Positions 17,800-28,823 of a stretch of 64,000 bases of DNA are shown one piece after another. Numbering within the stretch: the stretch's first letter is position 1; every line of letters starts with the position of its first letter. A model generated the notes under the pieces. It searched no databases. It saw only the letters and a list, made by a program, of their open reading frames with translations, and was not told where the DNA came from. The stretch lies in contig CAVSHP010000028.1 in the NCBI GenBank assembly GCA_963727635.1, forward strand, positions 1 through 64,000. The letters run 5' to 3'. This DNA is from SZUA-36 sp963727635 (GTDB taxonomy: Bacteria > Pseudomonadota > Gammaproteobacteria > Xanthomonadales > SZUA-36). A program made the position numbers and the translations under genes.

Positions 17800-18692
17800 G
17801 TACTGCCGGGGTCAGGGTGGCCGTACTTCTGCTGACCAAGCTTTGCGACATCGTCACGAAGCCTGCGTAGCTCGATTAGAATTTCAGCCCTTTCTGTCCG
17901 GCTTTCTTCCGCTATGGTTTGCTGGGTATCAGTATCATCCTTGTTATGCTGACTCTGCATCGCGTCAACAACAATACCAATAAACAGGTTAAGAACCGTA
18001 AACGAGGTAACCAGTATGAAGGGAACAAAAAAGGCCCAGGCCAGGGGGAATACTTCCATTACCGGACGCACAATCGCCATCGACCAGCTTTCCAGGGTCA
18101 TGATCTGAAATAGCGAGTAGGCAGACGCACCGATCGTGCCGAACCATTCAGGAAATTCACCACCGAATAGTTTGGTCGCCATAACCGAAAACACGTAGAA
18201 CACTAATAAAAGGAGTCCGATAATCGAACTGATGCCCGGGATCGCTTCAAGCAATGCACCCACAACACGCCGCATTGACGGGACGGCCGAAACCAACCTC
18301 AGTACACGCAATACTCGCAGTGAGCGTAAAACGGAGAGACCGCCGGTTGCAGGTAACAGCGCAATTGTCACAACAATAAAATCGAACAGGTTCCATGGAT
18401 CCTTATGGAAACGTGTTCTGTAAACAATCAACTTCGCCACCAGCTCTGATGCAAAAACTGTAAGCACAACATTATCGAACAACACCAGTTGTGGGCCGAT
18501 CAATTTCATCACGTTGTCGCTGGTTTCAAGACCCAGCGTAATGGCGTTGATTATGATCAATACTATGATTGAACGCTGAAAGAACCCTGATTCCAACACC
18601 CTTTGAATCGCACCTATTTTTCCGGGTTGTTTTGGTGGTATATGGCGCAAATTGTGGTCGGTGTCACCGCTCTCCGTTTTACTCGAATTCAT
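17796..18692 (-). CDS. bacterial voltage-gated sodium channel (NaChBac/BacNav type)
   Basis: The 298-residue protein has one six-helix domain, so four subunits would form the channel. S4 is clear: LRSLRVLRVLRLV, with Arg at every third position, near residue 125. The pore loop reads MTLESWSM; TLESW is the selectivity filter of Na+-selective BacNav channels. S6 (FTVLNLFIGIVVDAM) is followed by a charged helix (EESRTERAEILIELRRLR) that matches the C-terminal coiled coil. Start 18692 is preferred over a longer frame because GAGAGGTG stands about nine bases upstream. Likely role is in motility, chemotaxis or pH response. Confidence 0.92.
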   Translation of the reverse strand: MNSSKTESGDTDHNLRHIPPKQPGKIGAIQRVLESGFFQRSIIVLIIINAITLGLETSDNVMKLIGPQLVLFDNVVLTVFASELVAKLIVYRTRFHKDPWNLFDFIVVTIALLPATGGLSVLRSLRVLRVLRLVSAVPSMRRVVGALLEAIPGISSIIGLLLLVFYVFSVMATKLFGGEFPEWFGTIGASAYSLFQIMTLESWSMAIVRPVMEVFPLAWAFFVPFILVTSFTVLNLFIGIVVDAMQSQHNKDDTDTQQTIAEESRTERAEILIELRRLRDDVAKLGQQKYGHPDPGST

Positions 18693-19169
18693 AAATAAGC
18701 ACCTCTCATTGGTTTTGCCTTTACCTACTGTGCGTGTATCGCTTATTTGCGATTGTAAATGAACGTCCATGAACCCGGCGTCCGGGTGAATCGGATCCAT
18801 ACATGGTGAGAACACGGACACCCGCAATACTGATCTATCAAAAAGTCACCTCGCCATGCCGCTGGCTTGATGGGTGTCTTCACTCACCCTCACTCACCTT
18901 GAACCATCAGCCTCTCGGTGGTTTCTGACGGGTGCCGGGCAAAGGTTAGGTTGAGTGTGTCGTAGCGGTTTCGGTCGATATCATATAGCGAGACTTTTAA
19001 TTTACATATTTTGAAATTTAAAGCCATACATGCATACCCTGCGTTTTAGTGTCAGCATAACCGACCCAGCATAACCGACATTAACGATCCCGAATTGTTT
19101 TAATGCTACCCAAAATCACCCATTTTATGTGATGCTCACCAACAATCAGGCACAACAAAGGCAAAACCA
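18693..19169. other. intergenic region
   Basis: This 477-base gap separates divergent genes. It contains the CACTCACCCTCACTCACC direct repeat near 18883 and an AT-rich stretch around 19000-19030 that may hold promoters for both sides. A 45-codon extension of the channel frame runs into it but lacks a ribosome binding site. No gene or RNA is visible. Confidence 0.4.
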
Positions 19170-20612
19170 ATGACCCCATGGAACAAACTCGCAATCGCGC
19201 TCATCGTCTTTTCCACATCGCTGGCCGCCCAGACCGCCCCCACCCCTGCCCCGAACCACGATAACGAACTGGCACTGATCGAAAGCTGGCTGTCAGCGCA
19301 GCGGTCCTACGACCGGGTGCCGGGTATTTCGGCGGCGATTGTGCACGACCAGGAATTGTTGTGGAGCGGCGCCTCAGGTCTTGCGGATATCGAAGGCGGG
19401 CGCAAGGCGCAGGCGGATACCATCTATGGCATCTGCTCCATTTCCAAGTTGTTCACCGGTATCGCGGTGATGCAACTGCGCGACCAGGGCAAGGTCGCGC
19501 TCGATGATTCAATGGCCGACCTGCTGCCGTGGTTCAATCTGCATCAAAGCTATGCCGACAGCCCGGAAATTACCTTGCGGGCCACGCTGACCCATTCGGC
19601 CGGACTGCCCAGGGAGTCCGATTATCCTTACTGGGTGGGGCCGGATTTTATTTTCCCGACAGACGATCAGATCAAGGAGGAACTCGGCAAACAGTCCACA
19701 CTTTATCCCGCGGATCGCTATCACCAGTACTCCAATTTGGGCCTCACGCTGGTGGGTGAAATCGTCGCTGAAAAATCTGGCGAAGACTACGAGTCCTACG
19801 TCAGAAAACACATTTTGACACCGTTGAAACTGACGGATACCGATACCGGTTTTCCAACCGATTCAAGGCAACCGCGCATCGCGACGGGTTACGGCTTTCC
19901 GGGACGGGGTGATGTTCTTGAGGCCATGCCGCGCTATGACGCCAAGGGTATAACACCGGCCGCCGGCTTCACCTCAACCGCGCTCGACCTTGCGAGTTTT
20001 GCCTCCTGGCAGTTCCGCGTTCGGGACGGCAAAGACACGGATGTGCTGGCCGACAACACGCTGCGTGAAATGCAGCGGGTGCAATGGATGGACTGGGACT
20101 GGAAAAACGCCCGCGGATTGGCCTTCGGTGTATACCGCGTGGGCGGACGTACATTGACCGGCCACGCGGGTGACTGCCCCGGCTTCAATACGCGTCTTTT
20201 CCTCGATCCGTTGAGCCTGTACGCGGTGAGCGTGATGGCCAATCGCAACGGCGTGGATGTGGATGGCTACGCCGGGGTGATATTCGACATTCTCGAAGCC
20301 GGTGGTGCGGCGCCTGCAGCAGAAAATACCGCAGCGGGCGACGATGGCCTGGATGACTTCACCGGCAGCTACAACCTGGCGCCCTGGTATGGTGAAGACC
20401 TGGTATTCCGCTGGAAAGATGGACTGGCCGTTGTCTCGCTGCCGACCATGGATCCCGTTAAAAACATGACCAAGCTAAAACACATCGAGGGTGATCATTT
20501 CCGCACGATCCGCAGCGACGATACGCTCGGTCACGAAGTCGTATTCCATCGTGACGCCAGTGGCAGGGTTACCCATATGGAGCAGCATTCCATGACGACG
20601 CCGAGGATGTGA
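19170..20612 (+). CDS. secreted serine hydrolase, class C beta-lactamase fold
   Basis: The 480-residue protein has a signal peptide (LAIALIVFSTSLAAQTAP) and the three motifs of the beta-lactamase/penicillin-binding fold: SxxK in CSISKLFTG near residue 93, YxN in YSNLG near 188, and HxG in HAGDCPG near 330. A C-terminal domain of about 110 residues follows, a common addition in esterase- or peptidase-like members. It is more likely a peptidase or esterase than a true beta-lactamase. The start has AACAAAGGCAAAACC upstream, a weak ribosome site. The next gene is 16 bases downstream. Confidence 0.88.
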   Translation: MTPWNKLAIALIVFSTSLAAQTAPTPAPNHDNELALIESWLSAQRSYDRVPGISAAIVHDQELLWSGASGLADIEGGRKAQADTIYGICSISKLFTGIAVMQLRDQGKVALDDSMADLLPWFNLHQSYADSPEITLRATLTHSAGLPRESDYPYWVGPDFIFPTDDQIKEELGKQSTLYPADRYHQYSNLGLTLVGEIVAEKSGEDYESYVRKHILTPLKLTDTDTGFPTDSRQPRIATGYGFPGRGDVLEAMPRYDAKGITPAAGFTSTALDLASFASWQFRVRDGKDTDVLADNTLREMQRVQWMDWDWKNARGLAFGVYRVGGRTLTGHAGDCPGFNTRLFLDPLSLYAVSVMANRNGVDVDGYAGVIFDILEAGGAAPAAENTAAGDDGLDDFTGSYNLAPWYGEDLVFRWKDGLAVVSLPTMDPVKNMTKLKHIEGDHFRTIRSDDTLGHEVVFHRDASGRVTHMEQHSMTTPRM

Positions 20613-20628
20613 TAAAAGGGATAAAAAC

Positions 20629-21406
20629 ATGTATTTGAAAAGGCTGGCGGCGCATGCCCGAAAGCAGGATTGGTTCATCGTAGTCATCGAATTGCTGGTG
20701 GTGATCGTGGGCTTGATGATGGCTTTCGAACTCGATCGCTGGCGGGAAGAAATTGGTGAAAAAAAACTGGAGCGCGTTTACACCCTGCGACTGATCGACG
20801 ATATCGAATCCGATATCCCCAAATTAGACAAGCCATCAGGCTTGCAGAGTGCGTAAAGACTTTGCCGAGTTGCTGATGGCCGTAGCCGGGAATCCCGCGG
20901 TTGCTGCCGAGAAGCCCACATCCTTTCTCGTGGCTGTGGACCAGGCTGCATTCACTTACTCACCCCCGTTGCGAAGAACGACTTTTGACGACCTTCGCTC
21001 CACCGGCAACATGCGTCTGATGCGTGATCAGGAAATGAAGACCAAACTGCATGATTACTACCGTTTTGACGAAACACAATTACAGTATCGGCCACTGGAA
21101 TTTTCCGTCGAGTTTCATTATTTTGAATTGGCCAACGGGGTTCTCAGCAACCGTCAGGTCAGGTTCCTGCAGGATAGATGGCCGCTGGTAACTCCCGATA
21201 ATCTTGAAGAAGTGCGAAACACGGACCCGGGCGACCCTGACGAAATAATGGCGGCAGCGGAGCGATTGCGAAACAAACCGGAGTTGGTCGGCTGGTTGAA
21301 CCGGATACGTCTGATGCAGTTAGATCAGATGCAGATGCACGAGATGCGTATCGAGCTCGCCCATACGGTACTTGATGCACTTAAAAATTACGACGAGCCC
21401 GAATAG
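20629..21406 (+). CDS. DUF6090-like single-helix membrane protein, frame-broken
   Basis: The N-terminal frame gives one membrane helix (WFIVVIELLVVIVGLMMAF) followed by ELDRWREE and a charged region, the layout of DUF6090-like proteins. It stops at 20856. The rest (RKDFAELLMA to the C-terminus) is in another frame. The linking words QAIRLAE lie in the third frame, so two single-base losses near 20826 and 20848 account for the break. Joined length is about 258 residues. It probably forms an operon with the serine hydrolase upstream. Function unknown. Confidence 0.65.
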
Positions 21407-21426
21407 CAGGACGCTAAATAAATTAA

Positions 21427-21445
21427 ACTCTGCAATGAGCAGAGT
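21427..21445 (+). other. hairpin upstream of TolB-like gene
   Basis: ACTCTGC (21427-21433) and GCAGAGT (21439-21445) form a 7-base stem with a 5-base loop. ACTCTGAGTTTT follows (21448-21459). It may end transcription from upstream or sit in the leader of the next gene, whose -10-like TATACT lies at 21469-21474. Confidence 0.35.
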
Positions 21446-21495
21446 AAACTCTGAGTTTTCCTTTATCCTATACTCGACAAAATGAAGCTGCTGCC

Positions 21496-23382
21496 ATGAG
21501 CCTGTTCGAAGAACTCAAACGAAGAAACGTATTCCGCGTAGGCATTGCCTATAGCGTGGCATCGTGGCTGTTGTTGCAGCTATCCGACGTGCTCGCGCCA
21601 TTGCTTAATCTGCCTGAAACCGCGCAGCGGTATGTGCTGTTTGCGCTGGTGATTGGTTTTATTCCGGCGCTGATTTTTGCCTGGGCTTTCGAACTGACCC
21701 CCGATGGCATCAGGAAGGAAAAAGATGTCGATCGCAGCCAGTCGATTGCACCGCAAACGGGCCGCAAGCTGGACCGGACGATCATCGTGGTGCTGGCCCT
21801 GGCCGTTGTCTTTCTTTTATACAAACAACTGGGGCAACAACCCGCCGATCTTGACCAGGTAGCCGTGCAACCGCCGGTTGAGAATGTCGCACCGGCAAGT
21901 GCGGTCAAATCCGTTGCCGTGCTGCCTTTCGTCAATATGTCCTCGGACCCCGAGCAGGAATACTTCTCGGATGGGCTCTCCGAGGAACTGCTCAATCGCC
22001 TGGCCAAAAATAATCAGCTTCATGTAGCCGCACGCACGTCAGCATTCCAGTTCAAGGGGCAGAACCTCGATATTTCCGAGATCGGCCGGCAGCTGAATGT
22101 CGCGAACGTGCTGGAAGGCAGCGTGCGCAAGTCGGGCAATCGCCTGCGTATAACCGCACAGCTGATCCGGGTGGATAATGGCTACCACCTGTGGTCGGAA
22201 ACCTACGAACGCGAAATGGATGATGTTTTCGCCATACAGGACGAAATCTCATCGGCGATCAGCAAGGCGCTCGAGATTGAACTGGGTACGGAGACGGGTG
22301 CTTCGGACAATACACAGCCAACCCAAAACCTTGAAGCCTACAACGACTACCTGCAAGCACGCTTCCTGCTGGCACAACGCGGTGAAGCGAACATGTTCAA
22401 GGCAGATGAGTTATTCAACCGGGCCGTGGCCCTCGACCCCGAATTCTCCGGTGCCTGGTCCGGCATGGCTTTCAATCTGTCGCTACTCTTCAACTACAGC
22501 GTCTCAACGTCAATTGAGGAATCCAGCAACAAGGCCATGCGTGCCGCCGAGCGGGCGCTTGAGCTCGATCCGTCGAACGCGGAAGCTTTGACGGCCATTG
22601 GTCGCGCCCTGTCCAATATCTACGACTGGAAGGGTGCAAAAGCGTCGTTTGAACAAGCCTATGCACTGGAACCAAATGATGTCGGCGTAATAAATCTGTA
22701 TGGTGACTTCCTGGGCCAAATAGGTGAATTCGACCAGGGTATCAACCTGAAGCGCCAGGCCATCAACCTGGATCCCTTGTCTGGCGTACACCCCTCAGAC
22801 CTGTCACTGATACTCTCTTTTGCCGGCAGGTACGATGAGGCTGAAATATCAGCGCGCAGGGGCATCACCCTCGCACCTGATTCGATTCAACGCGTTACGC
22901 AGCTCGTAGAGGCACTGATCCTCAACGGAAAATTTGCCGAAGCGAGGTCAGAGATAGAACAAGTCAGCCAAAGGCTACAAGCTGATCCTTTACTGCAATG
23001 GTATCTGATCCGCTGGCAAGCGATGATTTACTACCGTGAGAATAACACTGAAAAATTGCGTGAACTGGTCGCAAATGATATCCGTGCAAGACAAAACAAG
23101 ACGGGAACTTACACAGAACTGGAGACGTCTTTGCTTGCATTTTTCGTTTTTACGCTCGATGGCCCGGACGCTGCTTTACCCTGGCTGGAGCAGGCCTACA
23201 ACGAAAAGGATAATGACCTGGTATGGCCTGCAGTTTTCTACCTGCCCGAGCGCCTGTCTGACGACCCGGATTGGTTGGAATTCTGGAATAAACCCGTCCT
23301 GAAGGAGTTGCTGGATTTGCGCAGGGCCCAGCCGTATCCGTCAAATGGTCTTTGGAAAGCTCCGGAACTGCCGACAGCTTAA
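21496..23382 (+). CDS. TolB-like/TPR membrane protein (copy 1)
   Basis: The 628-residue protein starts with MSLFEELKRRNVFRVGIAY, two or three membrane helices (residues 15-35, 48-68 and about 97-112), then a FlgO/TolB-like domain: SVAVLPFVNMSSDPEQEYFS, LNVANVLEGSVRKSGN and DDVFAIQDEISSAI. From about residue 290 tetratricopeptide repeats follow. In related proteins the N-terminus carries a DNA-binding or adenylate cyclase domain; none is present here. It probably senses or scaffolds at the inner membrane. A homologue with the same architecture lies at 36885-38732. Confidence 0.8.
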   Translation: MSLFEELKRRNVFRVGIAYSVASWLLLQLSDVLAPLLNLPETAQRYVLFALVIGFIPALIFAWAFELTPDGIRKEKDVDRSQSIAPQTGRKLDRTIIVVLALAVVFLLYKQLGQQPADLDQVAVQPPVENVAPASAVKSVAVLPFVNMSSDPEQEYFSDGLSEELLNRLAKNNQLHVAARTSAFQFKGQNLDISEIGRQLNVANVLEGSVRKSGNRLRITAQLIRVDNGYHLWSETYEREMDDVFAIQDEISSAISKALEIELGTETGASDNTQPTQNLEAYNDYLQARFLLAQRGEANMFKADELFNRAVALDPEFSGAWSGMAFNLSLLFNYSVSTSIEESSNKAMRAAERALELDPSNAEALTAIGRALSNIYDWKGAKASFEQAYALEPNDVGVINLYGDFLGQIGEFDQGINLKRQAINLDPLSGVHPSDLSLILSFAGRYDEAEISARRGITLAPDSIQRVTQLVEALILNGKFAEARSEIEQVSQRLQADPLLQWYLIRWQAMIYYRENNTEKLRELVANDIRARQNKTGTYTELETSLLAFFVFTLDGPDAALPWLEQAYNEKDNDLVWPAVFYLPERLSDDPDWLEFWNKPVLKELLDLRRAQPYPSNGLWKAPELPTA

Positions 23383-23410
23383 GCGGCTTTATTCATACGG
23401 CTTTGTTGTC

Positions 23411-24307
23411 TTAACCATTGTTGGTTTTTTGCCTGGCCATTTCCGGCAGCAGCAGTCCCGCCGCAAACAGGAAGCACAGCGCGCCGATGAAGGTCCACAG
23501 GTTGGCGGCAAAGAGATCGAGCACGCCGGTCGCGCGGGGCAGGGTCATGGCAAAGACGGCCGAAATGCCGAAACCAATGGAGCCGATCAGGTTGATCATC
23601 ACAATCCACCAGCTGATGCCCTGGATTTTCCACCAGGACATACCGTGGCAGAGCTCGAGCACCGCCAGCCAGCTTGATACGAGGAAGCAGACACTGCCGA
23701 TAACATCAGGCGTCCAGATGAGCAGATCCTGCTGCATCCAGTTCAGGCCGGGGAGCAGGGCGTCCGCGGTATTCATGTTGAACAGCAGGGTGCCGATAAA
23801 CTGGATAAAGGCTGCCAGCCAGCCGATGTTTTCGGGCTGCCAGCCAAGCCAGCAGAACGCCTGGGCGGGCGTTTCGCCACGTGCCTGCGCCGCCCGCCGG
23901 TCCGCATTGGCCGCTTCCAATAGTTGCAGATAAGCTGCCGAGGTAAAGAAAATGGAACCGGTGAAGAACACCGCGTTTACCACGTCCGCCTGCTGAAAGA
24001 CCGAACCCGGCAGGTGGGGGGCAATCCCGGCGAGGCTCCCAAGGGCAAAACAGGAGGAACCGATCATGAACAGGACGGAAATCCACCAGCCCAGCTCGGC
24101 CGGCTCCCACAGACTAAACCGTCGCACCCCGGCACGTTTGCGGTGCGTGCGCGAAAGCCAGGTGTGCAGCGAGCCGTCCGGCAGGCGATGTACGATGCGC
24201 GAAACAAACGGCCCCGCGCCTTCGGCTTCTATCAGCTCCCAGCCTTTTGCAATACGCACAAGTGCGCTGGCGTGGCTTGCCGCCTTGTTCAGATCCTTGC
24301 TTGCCAA
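23411..24307 (-). CDS. six-helix membrane protein downstream of glutamate decarboxylase
   Basis: The 298-residue protein has a soluble N-terminus of about 75 residues and six hydrophobic helices (ISVLFMIGSSCFALGSLAG; AVFFTGSIFFTSAAYL; AAFIQFIGTLLF; VIGSVCFLVSSWLAVL; IVMINLIGSIGFGISAVF; LWTFIGALCFLFAAGLLL). The helix pattern resembles YrhK-like domains, but I am not sure of the family. The start is TTG at 24307 with AAAGGA upstream. It lies 35 bases after gad on the same strand, where other bacteria place a glutamate/GABA antiporter; it is not an APC-type antiporter. Confidence 0.65.
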   Translation of the reverse strand: MASKDLNKAASHASALVRIAKGWELIEAEGAGPFVSRIVHRLPDGSLHTWLSRTHRKRAGVRRFSLWEPAELGWWISVLFMIGSSCFALGSLAGIAPHLPGSVFQQADVVNAVFFTGSIFFTSAAYLQLLEAANADRRAAQARGETPAQAFCWLGWQPENIGWLAAFIQFIGTLLFNMNTADALLPGLNWMQQDLLIWTPDVIGSVCFLVSSWLAVLELCHGMSWWKIQGISWWIVMINLIGSIGFGISAVFAMTLPRATGVLDLFAANLWTFIGALCFLFAAGLLLPEMARQKTNNG

Positions 24308-24342
24308 ATCCGGCGTCCTTTAATCAGTACCAGCGCGTCGAA

Positions 24343-25740
<1,398 letters not shown>

Positions 25741-25920
25741 GTTTCTCCTTGTTTGTCACAATGATTGCGCTGCGGGTGTGCGGGGGTCACGGCAGGAACC
25801 TACACGGGTATCCCGCCAAAGAGCAATACTCCGGCCTTCAGGCTATGAGCCCTGTGCCCTCCTCATTGCAGACTCAATTGGAAATAACGAGCGGCCGGTG
25901 CGCGTGGACATGACCGGACT

Positions 25921-27654
25921 TTAGCGCGAGTCTCGAACTGCAGCAAGTATGTACTGCGGGAACAAAACATTCTGGCTGCGATACAGGACTTTGTCACTGT
26001 AGTTGCCCCCGTAGAAGGCGACGACAAGATCCAACGCCGGCACCACGGCCACCACCTGGCCACCGTTGCCCCCTGCATAAAACACTGCCACCTTCGATTC
26101 TCCATAGGGGTATTCCTGTACCCACCACAGGTATCCGTAGCCCCGGTCGCCAATTTTCACCCGCGCCGTGGTGGCGCGCTTCACCCAGTCGGCACTCAAT
26201 ACGCGCTGTCCGTGCCATGTACCGCCATCCAGGTAGAGTTGTCCCAGTTTCATAAAGTCCCGTGGCAGCCATCGCATGCCGCCGCCCATATACGGCTCAC
26301 CGCTGGGCTGAAGGTTCATGTGGTATTCGGTGATGCCGAGCGGTTCCGCGATGAGTCGCTGGAACAGCACCTCGAGAGATAGTCCCGTGCGAGCCGCCAG
26401 GACCAGACCCAACAAATTGCTGTTGGCGCTGCAGTAAACTGCTGTGGAGCCGGGTTCGGCCGCCATGGGTACGCCCAGGGTGTAGCGGTACCAGTCCGGC
26501 TCATCCTGTTGTTCCTGCATCGTGTCTTCATTGCCGGGCGCGTTGGGATCGTTGTCGTCGCAATAAAATCCGGATGACTGGGTCAGCAGGTGTTCGACGG
26601 TCATCGAACGGCTGCGGGGATCGATGATGGAAGGCAACTCGTCAGCGGGAACAATCTCGAAGATACGGTCGTGAACGTCGACCGGCATCCCGGCCTGAAT
26701 CGCCGCACCGAACAGTGTGGCCGTGGCGCTTTTGCTGGCCGAACGGGTGTCGTGCGGTGTGTCGCGATCGAAGCCGTGGAAGTATTCTTCGAACACCAGT
26801 TTGCCATGGCGCGCGATCAGCACCGCATGCAGGTCGTGGGCATGCAGGCCGCCTGGTGGAGGCTCCACTTCCTGCTCGATCATTCGGGCAAGTGGCGCGA
26901 GGTCAATGCCGGCCTTATCCAGCGTGCCCGTCGGCCAACCATCACCCGTGGGCGGGGGAGACTCGTATCGCCAGGGTGGTCGATGTCGGCCACGTGCGAA
27001 GAAATGACTGTCGTCGCCCGCTCTGTGGAAATCAAGCGTTGCACCCAGAAACGGCACGAAGAGCGAGAGCCGGTCATCATCTGCATCGTAGCGGCCAGTG
27101 AAATATTGTTGCTCTTTCCCGCGTCCGCGGAAACGGCCGTACACTTCTATGCGGTCACCATTCATAGCGAGCCGGCTCACCTGCATGAAAATACCCACAT
27201 TGCGGTCCGGATTCCTGAGCCAGGCGGTGAGATTACCTGACGAATCCCGCGAGACGGGAAGATAGGCGGTGAACGAATCCGTGAGCGGCACGAACCGGCC
27301 GCGCCAGGCGCCCTCACCGATGGACTCAAAGTGGACTGGCGACGCGTAGCGCGCGCTGTCAGCCTGCCCGCCGGGTTGAATCCAGTGGCCTTCCAGCGGC
27401 CGGCCCGTGGTCAGGCGCAGCTCGCCCTGCGAAGGACCGAAGTTGAAGCTGAGGCGCTGGCGGCTGGCCTTTCCTTCCACCCGGTAGCCACCGATTTCAG
27501 CCGACCATTGACGCCCTGAGTGTTGCACGTACACCGGACCTCGCAATGCCGGCCCAAAGATGCGTGTGGCTTGCCAGAGGCCGGTGAGATCGGGATCTTC
27601 CGCGTGAGCGATGAGACAGTTGAACAATAACAGGAGAGCGAGCCTGCGGGTCAT
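25921..27654 (-). CDS. secreted serine hydrolase with N-terminal beta domain
   Basis: From ATG 27654 the product has 577 residues. A signal peptide (LALLLLFNCLIAHA) is followed by a beta-rich region of about 200 residues, then a class C beta-lactamase-type domain with SASKSATATLFG (SxxK), YCSANSNLLG (YxN-like) and YAGGNGGQ in place of the third motif. The true start overlaps the stop of the GntR gene upstream by four bases (ATGA), so a longer frame on the same strand is not needed. The pair suggests a regulated esterase or peptidase acting outside the cytoplasm on a small inducer. Confidence 0.85.
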   Translation of the reverse strand: MTRRLALLLLFNCLIAHAEDPDLTGLWQATRIFGPALRGPVYVQHSGRQWSAEIGGYRVEGKASRQRLSFNFGPSQGELRLTTGRPLEGHWIQPGGQADSARYASPVHFESIGEGAWRGRFVPLTDSFTAYLPVSRDSSGNLTAWLRNPDRNVGIFMQVSRLAMNGDRIEVYGRFRGRGKEQQYFTGRYDADDDRLSLFVPFLGATLDFHRAGDDSHFFARGRHRPPWRYESPPPTGDGWPTGTLDKAGIDLAPLARMIEQEVEPPPGGLHAHDLHAVLIARHGKLVFEEYFHGFDRDTPHDTRSASKSATATLFGAAIQAGMPVDVHDRIFEIVPADELPSIIDPRSRSMTVEHLLTQSSGFYCDDNDPNAPGNEDTMQEQQDEPDWYRYTLGVPMAAEPGSTAVYCSANSNLLGLVLAARTGLSLEVLFQRLIAEPLGITEYHMNLQPSGEPYMGGGMRWLPRDFMKLGQLYLDGGTWHGQRVLSADWVKRATTARVKIGDRGYGYLWWVQEYPYGESKVAVFYAGGNGGQVVAVVPALDLVVAFYGGNYSDKVLYRSQNVLFPQYILAAVRDSR

Positions 27655-28316
27655 CGCATGCCACGCTGTCCCTTTGCTGTGACCAGCCATTCGAGCAATG
27701 GTCCAACGGCTGAGCCAAGATTTACCTCGAGCTCCCGGCAGGCGCCCTCCATATCGCGCGATCGCAATGCTGACAGAATCCGCCCGTGTTCCGCGACGGC
27801 CGTGTTGAGGTTGTGCCGTTCGCGCAGGTAGCTGTACTCGTAACGATGTGTGCGGCGAATGAACTGCTTGATGAGTTCTATAAGTACCGGATTGCCACAA
27901 CCAGCGATAAGCATGAGATGCCATTCATCGTCCAGCGAGATGCGCGCTTCCGCGCTACGTGTGTGCTCCAGCCGTTGGTTGAGCTTTTCCAGCTTCGCCA
28001 GCGTGACGCCGTCAGGAATACCGGCAAGCCGCAGGGCGGCCGGGTCGAGCAGCGCGCGGATCGGGTAGATGTGGCGTAATTCTTCGGCGGTCAGGGGCGT
28101 CACGAAGAATCCCCGCCTCGGGACGATGTGCAATGCACCCTCGCTGGCAAGGCACGATAGGGCCTCTCGCAGCGGTGTGCGGGACACGCCGAGACGACCC
28201 GCAAGTTGCACTTCGTTGATACGTGCGCCTGGCGCCAGGTCGCAAGCCACGATCATCTGCCTGATGGTATCGGCGATATTCCGACTGATATTGGGACGGT
28301 CGTCTGCGGCAAGCAT
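27651..28316 (-). CDS. GntR family regulator, FadR/FCD subfamily
   Basis: The 221-residue protein has an N-terminal winged helix (LAGRLGVSRTPLREALSCLA) and an all-helical FCD domain with DDEWHLMLI and a C-terminal HGRILSAL, which usually binds a carboxylic acid through a metal held by Asp and His. It should control itself and the serine hydrolase translated from the same transcript. A perfect palindrome lies eight bases upstream of the start. No ribosome binding site is seen before 28316, so the message may be leaderless or the start may lie further in. Confidence 0.92.
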   Translation of the reverse strand: MLAADDRPNISRNIADTIRQMIVACDLAPGARINEVQLAGRLGVSRTPLREALSCLASEGALHIVPRRGFFVTPLTAEELRHIYPIRALLDPAALRLAGIPDGVTLAKLEKLNQRLEHTRSAEARISLDDEWHLMLIAGCGNPVLIELIKQFIRRTHRYEYSYLRERHNLNTAVAEHGRILSALRSRDMEGACRELEVNLGSAVGPLLEWLVTAKGQRGMR

Positions 28317-28324
28317 TCACGAAT

Positions 28325-28339
28325 TGTATACTGTATACA
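28325..28339 (-). promoter_or_regulatory. GntR operator palindrome
   Basis: TGTATACTGTATACA is a perfect 15-base palindrome directly before the GntR start at 28316. FCD-type GntR proteins bind such short TNGTnnnACNA-like palindromes. On the minus strand TATACA/TACAAT strings in it could also serve as a -10 box, so binding would block transcription (inference). Confidence 0.6.
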
Positions 28340-28418
28340 GTTATAGTCAACCCTCCCTCCTACGCACTCAATACCGTCACGGCATTTATCTTGATGGTTC
28401 ACATGAAGCGCCCGATGC

Positions 28419-28798
28419 ATGAACTCTCTTACGGTTGGCACCCGCGGCGGGTGTGCCAGCTACCCGGTCAATCCGCCGCTTTCACACATCGATGAAAACA
28501 GCGGTTACCGCATGAGTAGCCTGTCGCTGGGTGAAAAAAACACCGACGACCTGTTCGTGATCCTGAGCCTCTCCGGCGGCGGTACCCGGTTCGCGGCCCT
28601 GGACTACGGGGTTATCAGTTATCTCGATCGCATACGCTTCGGTGCGGACAACCGCAGCCTGCTCGATGAAGTGGACCTGATCAGCAGTTCCTCCGCGAGG
28701 ACATCGATCAGCTGATTGAAATCGCGCCTGAACTGTTGAACCAGGAACTGGATTTTCAGACACTACTCCGGGACCTGGGAGCCCGGGTTGCCGATTGA
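28419..28798 (+). pseudogene. patatin-like lipoprotein gene with internal deletion
   Basis: The N-terminal 95 codons carry CASYPVNPPLSHIDENSGYR and FVILSLSGGGTRFAALDYG, the lipoprotein start and oxyanion loop of a patatin-like phospholipase. After LLDEVDLISSS the sequence jumps: in another frame it reads EDIDQLIEIAPELLNQELDF to a stop at 28798, the tail of the same kind of protein. The GxSxG nucleophile and Asp-Gly motif, some 250-300 residues, are missing. This is a true deletion remnant. Confidence 0.7.
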
Positions 28799-28823
28799 GC
28801 GCAAACCGGGACCAGATCCTTTT

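Noticed and set aside
18883..18900. Short CACTCACC direct repeats
   Set aside because: Two or three units only, with no spacer regularity; not a CRISPR or satellite array.
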